Origin: Bacteriovoracaceae bacterium UBA2428
Lineage (GTDB): Bacteria > Bdellovibrionota > UBA2428
Direction of reading: 5' to 3'
Assembly: GCA_002343545.1 (NCBI GenBank)
Contig: DDRA01000130.1
Location: 317 to 6,148, forward strand
DNA: 5,832 nt
The position numbers were made by a program, and so were the translations under genes. This document shows, piece by piece, positions 1 to 4,280 of this stretch (its first letter is position 1; every line of letters starts with the position of its first letter). The notes under the pieces are model-generated. The model made no database searches. It was not told the origin of the DNA and was given only the letters and a program-made list of their open reading frames with translations.

Positions 1-354
1 CTCGCCGATCCACCAGCGGGGGTCGTTCGCGACCTCGCGGTCGCCCAGCGAGAAGCGACGCGCGATCTTGGGATCGCGCATCTCGTTCGCGACGATGCCG
101 TGCTTTTCGGGGGCCAGCCCCGTCACGAGCGTGTAGTGGTTCGGGAAGGTGAGGCTCGGGTAGGCCGGCACCATGCCTTTTTCGGCGTGGCTGCCCTCGG
201 CCGCGAGCGCGAGGAGCGTCGGCGCGTGCTGCGCGGTGAGCGCGCTCGGATGGAGCCCGTCGATCGAGATCAAGAGAACCCGCGGCTCCGCCCCGAGGGC
301 GACGAACGCGAAGAGGGCGACGACGAAGAGTCCGAACGCGCGAAAGTTCTTCAT
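1..354 (-). CDS. Type I phosphodiesterase / nucleotide pyrophosphatase (ENPP-like), exported, N-terminal part
   Basis: This is the first 118 codons of a gene that continues past the left edge. Residues 1-22 form a signal peptide: K2 and R5, then a hydrophobic run (FGLFVVALFAFVAL), with probable cleavage after LGA. The mature part opens with VLLISIDGLHP, whose D32 matches the first metal-binding Asp of the alkaline phosphatase superfamily. PSLTFPNHYTLVTGL then gives nucleophile Thr69. HGIVAN follows, with N90 21 residues after the Thr, where NPP enzymes carry a substrate-binding Asn. The fragment ends in WWIGE, the start of the family's WW-GEPIW motif. Members hydrolyse phosphodiester or pyrophosphate bonds of nucleotides or phospholipid headgroups using two zinc ions, in the periplasm or outside the cell; the substrate here is unknown. 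The start is secure because an in-frame TAG lies at 364-366. The gene begins 13 bp after the GH3 stop, so co-transcription is likely. No Shine-Dalgarno is visible. The remaining metal ligands lie outside the window. Confidence 0.9.
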   Translation of the reverse strand, partial: MKNFRAFGLFVVALFAFVALGAEPRVLLISIDGLHPSALTAQHAPTLLALAAEGSHAEKGMVPAYPSLTFPNHYTLVTGLAPEKHGIVANEMRDPKIARRFSLGDREVANDPRWWIGE

Positions 355-367
355 GCCCGAAGGCTAG
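355..367 (-). other. 13-bp GH3/phosphodiesterase junction
   Basis: Only 13 bp separate the GH3 TGA (368-370) from the phosphodiesterase ATG (352-354). There is no room for a promoter and terminator, so one mRNA is expected. The leader (CTAGCCTTCGGGC on the minus strand) contains no GGAG-like sequence. Translation of the downstream gene may therefore depend on coupling to GH3; that is inference. Confidence 0.6.
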
Positions 368-1891
368 TCACAGAGCCGGCGGGGCGTCGAGGGCATATTC
401 CTTCCGGAAGGAGGCCGGGTCCGAAAAGAGCTGACGCCCCTTGAATTGGCCGCGGTGGAAGTTCCGGGTGCGGTAGGCTCGGAAAAACTCGGCTTCGACC
501 CAGTCCAAAGTCGGTTCCAGGTAAAAGCCTTCTTTTCGCAGCACCCCGTAATAGTCCACGATGCGGCAAAGGATCGCGTCCAGGCGCGCGATGAGCTCGG
601 CGTCGTTTTGGCCGTCCGTCGCTTCCGAGCGCGGCAGGACGATGTGCAAGCGGCGCGGGTCGCTTTCGGCCCACACCGCGAAGTCGAGGACGCGTCGTCC
701 CGTCTCGAGCTCGAAGTCCCGGAACGCGGCTTCGAAGTTGCCGTAGGAGAGCTGCTCGCCCGCGAGCGAGATCTCGTCGCGCACGCGCCCGCCGAACTCG
801 AAGCGGTAGGGGCGCAGCTCGCGAAAGACGATGAGGTCCCCGAGCGAAAAATTCACGAGTCCGCCCGGGGTCGTGATGAGCAGTTCGTAGGGCACGCCGA
901 CCTGGACTTCGTGGATCTGCAGGACGCGCCCGCCGCGGGGTTCGCGGAACTGGTAGAAGTTATCGAGCAGATCGAGCGTGAGCGAAGATCCCGAGGCGTC
1001 CCAGCTCACGGCGTATTGCCCTTCCGTCGAAGAAAAAACGTCGAGGTAATGCAGCTCGCGTCCGAAACGCGCGCCCTCGCCCGCCCACTGCTCGGCAAGC
1101 TTGCGCTTGAAGGAGTCTCCCGTCTTCACCGCGCCCGTCACAATCAAGAAAACGTTCGGCCAAAGCTCGCGCAGCGTCCGCTTGCCGCTGCGCTTGAGCA
1201 CGTGCGCCGTGAAGTCCTCGACGTAACGGGGGAATCCCATGATCGCGCAGATGTCGAGATCCTTGGTCTCGAGGTAAAGGGCTTCCATCTTGGCCTCCCA
1301 GTCCTCCATCTCGCGGACGGCCTGGGTCGGGTAGCGGCGGGAATTCGCCTTGGCCCGCGAAAGGAGTTCCATCACGGCCGAACCGTAGCCCACGGGCAGA
1401 CCGCCCGGCGCCGTCTCTTTGGGCGTGACCGACGTCATCGCGATGTAGGGCCGACCGAAAAAGCGCGTCCATTGCTCGGGAGAGCCCTTCACGATCGCGG
1501 CCAGGCTTCGCACGAGGGAGCGGTTATAGGCGCGGAAGGCATCGCGGTTGACGGGGACGAAGCGCGAGCGTCCCGTGGAACCCGAAGTCTCGATGAAGGC
1601 GAGCGGCGCCGAACGCCCGAAGATGCCGCGGCTCTCGCTGCCGAGCTTGCGCGCGCGCTCGAAGAAAGGCGCGAGGGACTGCGGGGTCGACGGGGGCAAG
1701 TCGTACATGTCGTCGGGATTGCGGACGCGATCAAAGCCGCAGGCGCGTCCCACCTCGCTTTGCGCGTTCATCGCGAGCAGTCGCCGCAGGGCGCGGCTCT
1801 GGGCGGCCTGCGGGTTCCGTTGGGATTCCTCGAAACGGCGAGCGACGCGATCGGCGAGGACCTTGATCCAGAATTCCTTCAAACGACCCAT
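368..1891 (-). CDS. GH3 auxin-responsive promoter family protein (acyl-adenylate/amide-forming enzyme)
   Basis: At 507 residues this has the usual length for a bacterial GH3-family protein (Pfam GH3, within the ANL-type adenylating enzymes). The nucleotide-binding motifs appear in order. The P-loop-like TSGSTG is at 102-107, followed by RSR where many relatives have a Lys. FSSTEG, the family's acidic adenylate motif, is at 286-291. YELLITTPGGLVNFSLGD is at 335-352, with D352 as the probable ribose contact. The hinge/C-terminal lobe starts near FGGRVRDEISLAGEQLS (366-382), and GQFKGRQLF (481-489) resembles the family's C-terminal Lys motif. No signal peptide or membrane segment is seen, so it should be cytoplasmic. 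Plant GH3 enzymes activate a carboxylic acid as acyl-AMP and join it to an amino acid; bacterial substrates are mostly unknown and cannot be read here. The ATG is the only plausible start: an in-frame TGA lies at 1925-1927 with no alternative start codon between. No Shine-Dalgarno is visible. The phosphodiesterase gene follows 13 bp after the stop. Confidence 0.93.
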   Translation of the reverse strand: MGRLKEFWIKVLADRVARRFEESQRNPQAAQSRALRRLLAMNAQSEVGRACGFDRVRNPDDMYDLPPSTPQSLAPFFERARKLGSESRGIFGRSAPLAFIETSGSTGRSRFVPVNRDAFRAYNRSLVRSLAAIVKGSPEQWTRFFGRPYIAMTSVTPKETAPGGLPVGYGSAVMELLSRAKANSRRYPTQAVREMEDWEAKMEALYLETKDLDICAIMGFPRYVEDFTAHVLKRSGKRTLRELWPNVFLIVTGAVKTGDSFKRKLAEQWAGEGARFGRELHYLDVFSSTEGQYAVSWDASGSSLTLDLLDNFYQFREPRGGRVLQIHEVQVGVPYELLITTPGGLVNFSLGDLIVFRELRPYRFEFGGRVRDEISLAGEQLSYGNFEAAFRDFELETGRRVLDFAVWAESDPRRLHIVLPRSEATDGQNDAELIARLDAILCRIVDYYGVLRKEGFYLEPTLDWVEAEFFRAYRTRNFHRGQFKGRQLFSDPASFRKEYALDAPPAL

Positions 1892-1927
1892 GTCCGTTTG
1901 AAATAGCGGGAGAACGGGACCTACTCA

Positions 1928-1960
1928 ACGGGGGAAGACGGGGATTGTGCCTTCCCCTGT
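1928..1960. repeat. Inverted repeat, possible RNA hairpin
   Basis: GGGGAAG (1931-1937) and CTTCCCC (1951-1957) are perfect inverted arms around a 13-base loop. In plus-strand RNA the stem extends to 10 pairs through A-U, C-G and one G-U pair; in minus-strand RNA that G-U becomes an A-C mismatch. On the plus side the stem is followed by TTT (1961-1963), giving a short T-run that includes T1960; the minus side has none. The geometry would fit a weak plus-strand terminator, although no plus-strand gene precedes it. A role in the lipoprotein 3' end or the GH3 leader is equally possible. Confidence 0.4.
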
Positions 1961-1961
1961 T

Positions 1962-1976
1962 TTCCACGTCGTGGAA
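1962..1976. repeat. 15-bp palindrome TTCCAC-GTC-GTGGAA
   Basis: Perfect 6-bp arms flank a 3-bp centre, lying 71 bp upstream of the GH3 start at its nearer edge. Its size and symmetry suit an operator for a dimeric regulator, but a 6-bp palindrome can also arise by chance. No regulator gene is in the window. Confidence 0.35.
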
Positions 1977-2007
1977 CGCGGGCGCCGGCGTCACGGCTTC
2001 GCTTATC

Positions 2008-4164
2008 CTAGGGTTGGTCGCATTGAAGGGCGACGGAAGCCAGATTCGAGTAGTCCGTTCCGCCCGCGCGGGCATTGAAGACCTGATAGAAAAGAAGCGT
2101 CTCGTCGCCCGAGGCCATTTGTCCGGGCCCCCAGTTGACGGTCGCGGTGCAAACTCCGGCCGCGCAGACGCACGCGCTCGTGAGGTGCGTGTCGGCCGTC
2201 CAGACGCCGGCTTCGTGCGCCGTCGGATTCTGCATTCCGTAAATATGGCACCCGGTCGCGTTGCCCACGTAGGGGAGCACGACGTTTTCCCAGCAACGAT
2301 ACTCCTCGCCGTCGTAGTACTCGGTCAGCATGACGGGGGTCGCCCGTCCGCTCGCCGTCGGCGCCGTGAAAGGCGCGACCGCCGGCGAGAAGGCGTAGTG
2401 CGTGTCCTCGAAGCGGTTCGCGAAAGGAGTCGACGTGCAGACACTCCGGTCCCGGTTGCAGACCGGCGAGTTCTCCGAATCTCCGCGGTACGGCGAGGGT
2501 TGGATGGACCAGCGGACGCGGAAGCTCGTTTCGTCGGGGTGCCATTGCAGGGATCCGTTGATCTTGAAACCCGACTCGCTGGAAGTCGCGGGAAAGGGTT
2601 CATTCCGAATTTCGGCCATTGTCGTCGTCGTCGAAAAGCCCCCGCCGGTGGGTGTGAGCGCATGTCGAGCGACCACGTGCTCGCCGTTCGGCGGGGTCGA
2701 GGCATCGCCGCCTTGGGTCTGGGTGTAGGAGACCCACCTTAGCAGGTCGGCGCTCACGAGAACCCCCATGCCGGCCCGCTCGTACCAGTCGGAGTTATTC
2801 GAGTTCGCGTCGAAGGCCGTGACGTCGACCCCGACATTCCGCACGCGATCGTACACGCGCCAAGCCGTTTGGATGTTGTAGCTAACGTCGTCGAGCACGA
2901 CGAAGTTATCGGTGCTTTCCGATATCCGACCGTCGCCTTGAACATCGCGCCAATAGGTGCAGCCGGATTCGCCGACGTCCAGGCACTCTTCGGCGATCCA
3001 CTCCATGAAGCCGTCGCCGTCGGTATCGGTCCACCCCGAAGTCGTCCCGTAGGACTCCGACATCGAGGTGGCGGCGTGGTAGCCGACCCTCGTTCCCGTA
3101 TCGTCGACCCGAAAGTAGTTCGATCCGCCCGAAGCGATCGGAAAGAGTCCGAACGCGGGACGGATCGGCAGGCGGAAGGTCACGGCGAGCAGCTTGTCCC
3201 GCAAGAATACGACGCCTTGGGGCGTCGGGCTCCCGATCACGAGGCTGTGCGGCAAGGCGTGTCGCGTCTGGCGCGAAGTGAAGACGAGAAAGCGCCCGTT
3301 CGGGCTCGTGAAGTTTCCGTAGTCGTGTTCGGATTCGTAGGCCGTCCCGTCGTTCAGGACTTCCGTCGTGCAGGCGATCCCGGTGCAGCCCGAGTTCTTC
3401 GCGATCGTCGTCGAGTCGAGGGGATTCGCGTCGTCGTCCTGGTAGGCCACCGAGAGAGTCGCGTTTCCGTCGAGGATCTTCCAGGCGTCGTGGAAGCGCA
3501 GGGCGAAGGCACCGTCCGTGCAGGGCGCCGAGGCCGTGACCGAAGACTCCACGTTCGGATCCGAGCTCGCGTGCTCGAGCGTCGCGACGACGCCGACGCC
3601 CTCGGCGTCGCAGGTGCCCAGGAGGTCGTAGGCGAAGCGACTCGTGACCGAGATATCGGTGGGCGCGGCCATGCGAAGGTCGCGGACGCCGTCCACGTCG
3701 AAGTCGACGACGGCGAGGCTGGGATCCACGCCGTCGCCGCCGCTCAGCCGGTAGCGGAAGGAAGCCGCGCCTTCGAAGTCGGGAAGCGGCGTCACGCCGA
3801 CCCGGCAGACGCCCGCGCCGTCGCAGGCGCAGGCGGTCGAGACGCTAAGCCCCACCAGGCTATCCAGCCCGCAAGCGATCGCGCGCGCGTCTCCCATGTT
3901 CGGAAGCGTCACGAGACGCTCGCCCGAATCCTCGGGCACGGAAGAAAGGCTCAGCGGCGAAGCGACGAGCGAGCCGCTCGGCCTCGGATTGGAGTCGTCC
4001 GGCGCTTCACCCGCGGCGTCGCCGCCGTCCCGATCCGAACGTCCGGGATCCGTCGTTCCGGTCGATGGAACGGGCTTCGGCGAAAGGGTGAAGAACGAGG
4101 CGTTGCAACCCGCGAGGAGTCCCAAAGAAGACGCGAAGATAAAGCTGGGAACGCGGGGGAACAT
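2008..4164 (-). CDS. Large lipoprotein with Ig-like modules and a PD40-like beta-propeller
   Basis: This 718-residue protein begins with a lipoprotein signal (FIFASSLGLLAGC; lipobox LAGC, lipidated Cys20, +2 Asn). A Pro/Asp/Gly-rich linker follows (about 28-66). A cadherin-like/Ig module with a CxC...GVC signature spans about 84-157. A second bacterial Ig-like domain spans 165-258 (GTCDAEG ... ASAPCTDGAF ... TLSVAYQDDDAN). Residues about 287-600 contain PD40/TolB-like strands (SPNGRFLVFTS, DDTGTRVGYHA, SADLLRWVSYTQ, HPDETSFRVRWSI), suggesting a propeller. A module like the first closes the protein (628-714). Two Asp/Gly-rich loops (380-388, 407-419) resemble calcium-binding loops. Eighteen Cys follow Cys20, many in close pairs, as expected outside the cytoplasm. 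The start is fixed by an in-frame TAA at 4174-4176; there is no Shine-Dalgarno, only an A-rich leader. I recognise no specific function; adhesion, binding or envelope scaffolding are possible. Confidence 0.85.
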   Translation of the reverse strand: MFPRVPSFIFASSLGLLAGCNASFFTLSPKPVPSTGTTDPGRSDRDGGDAAGEAPDDSNPRPSGSLVASPLSLSSVPEDSGERLVTLPNMGDARAIACGLDSLVGLSVSTACACDGAGVCRVGVTPLPDFEGAASFRYRLSGGDGVDPSLAVVDFDVDGVRDLRMAAPTDISVTSRFAYDLLGTCDAEGVGVVATLEHASSDPNVESSVTASAPCTDGAFALRFHDAWKILDGNATLSVAYQDDDANPLDSTTIAKNSGCTGIACTTEVLNDGTAYESEHDYGNFTSPNGRFLVFTSRQTRHALPHSLVIGSPTPQGVVFLRDKLLAVTFRLPIRPAFGLFPIASGGSNYFRVDDTGTRVGYHAATSMSESYGTTSGWTDTDGDGFMEWIAEECLDVGESGCTYWRDVQGDGRISESTDNFVVLDDVSYNIQTAWRVYDRVRNVGVDVTAFDANSNNSDWYERAGMGVLVSADLLRWVSYTQTQGGDASTPPNGEHVVARHALTPTGGGFSTTTTMAEIRNEPFPATSSESGFKINGSLQWHPDETSFRVRWSIQPSPYRGDSENSPVCNRDRSVCTSTPFANRFEDTHYAFSPAVAPFTAPTASGRATPVMLTEYYDGEEYRCWENVVLPYVGNATGCHIYGMQNPTAHEAGVWTADTHLTSACVCAAGVCTATVNWGPGQMASGDETLLFYQVFNARAGGTDYSNLASVALQCDQP
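2023..2283 (-). repeat. C-terminal copy of the duplicated Cys-rich Ig-like module
   Basis: Residues 628-714 of the same protein. Landmarks match the N-terminal copy in order: VVLPYVGNATGC, then SACVCAAGVC (C665, C667, C672), then TLLFYQVFNARAGG and DYSNLASVAL. Only a few residues follow (QCDQP), so the module closes the protein. The copy is about 13 residues longer than the first, mainly between the VLP and CxC landmarks. Confidence 0.6.
2908..3027 (-). other. Pair of calcium-loop-like segments in the lipoprotein
   Basis: Residues 380-388 read DTDGDGFME and residues 407-419 read DVQGDGRISESTD. Both follow the D-x-[DNQ]-G-D-G start of EF-hand-like or thrombospondin type 3 loops. They flank a short Cys pair (C394, C402). 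Calcium binding is inferred from motif resemblance only; neither is an exact 12-residue EF loop. Confidence 0.4.
3694..3915 (-). repeat. N-terminal copy of a duplicated Cys-rich Ig-like module
   Basis: Residues 84-157 of the minus-strand lipoprotein. Landmarks are VTLPNMGDARAIACG, then TACACDGAGVC (C112, C114, C120), then ASFRYRLSGGDGVDPSLAVV. The last part is the F-x-Y...S-LA-V ending of cadherin-like/VCBS-type Ig modules. It pairs with the copy at residues 628-714. Confidence 0.6.
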
Positions 4165-4280
4165 GTCTTTAGTTTAGACGCCGGTTAAGCGAGCTTGGAT
4201 GAAGATCCCGTTAAGGACGGAGCCTTCCGCGTTCATCGAGAATTAACCTGCGGAGATTCAAGACCCGTTATCCTGAAAAG
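4165..4280. promoter_or_regulatory. Divergent promoter region between the two lipoprotein genes
   Basis: This 116-bp gap between two oppositely directed starts must contain both 5' ends. It is visibly richer in A+T than the genes. It contains three related words on the plus strand: GCCGGTTAAG (4180-4189), TCCCGTTAAG (4206-4215) and ACCCGTTATC (4263-4272). These might be regulator sites. I found no clear sigma-70 -35/-10 pair for either gene. Immediately before the plus-strand ATG is a purine run (GAAAAG, 4275-4280), too close and too poor in G to be a normal Shine-Dalgarno. Confidence 0.5.

Larger units (their letters stand above)
1892..2007 (-). promoter_or_regulatory. Intergenic region upstream of GH3, with two inverted repeats
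   Basis: This 116-bp gap separates the lipoprotein stop (TAG, 2008-2010) from the GH3 ATG. It probably holds the lipoprotein transcript end and the GH3/phosphodiesterase promoter. I could not identify convincing -35/-10 boxes by eye. Two inverted repeats (1928-1960 and 1962-1976, listed separately) occupy its middle. The GH3-proximal part (1892-1927) has no ribosome-binding motif. Confidence 0.45.

Noticed and set aside
446..1906. Plus-strand open frame of 486 codons opposite GH3
   Set aside because: It lies fully antisense to a confidently identified GH3 gene. Its product is rich in Arg, Ala, Glu and Val with no recognisable motif, as expected from a GC-rich shadow frame.
1731..2075. Minus-strand open frame of 114 codons spanning the GH3 upstream gap
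   Set aside because: It overlaps both the lipoprotein end and the GH3 start in another frame, and its product is Arg/Pro/Ala-rich without a motif.
1945..2742. Plus-strand open frame of 265 codons
   Set aside because: It overlaps the lipoprotein 3' end in antisense, is low complexity and Arg-rich, and has no ribosome-binding signal.
2869..4188. Plus-strand open frame of 439 codons opposite the lipoprotein
   Set aside because: It is antisense to a frame with a lipobox and clear domains. Its Arg/Val/Gly-rich composition is typical of reverse-frame translation in GC-rich DNA.
1892..4280. Both intergenic gaps are exactly 116 bp
   Set aside because: The sequences do not resemble each other, so the equal length is coincidence.
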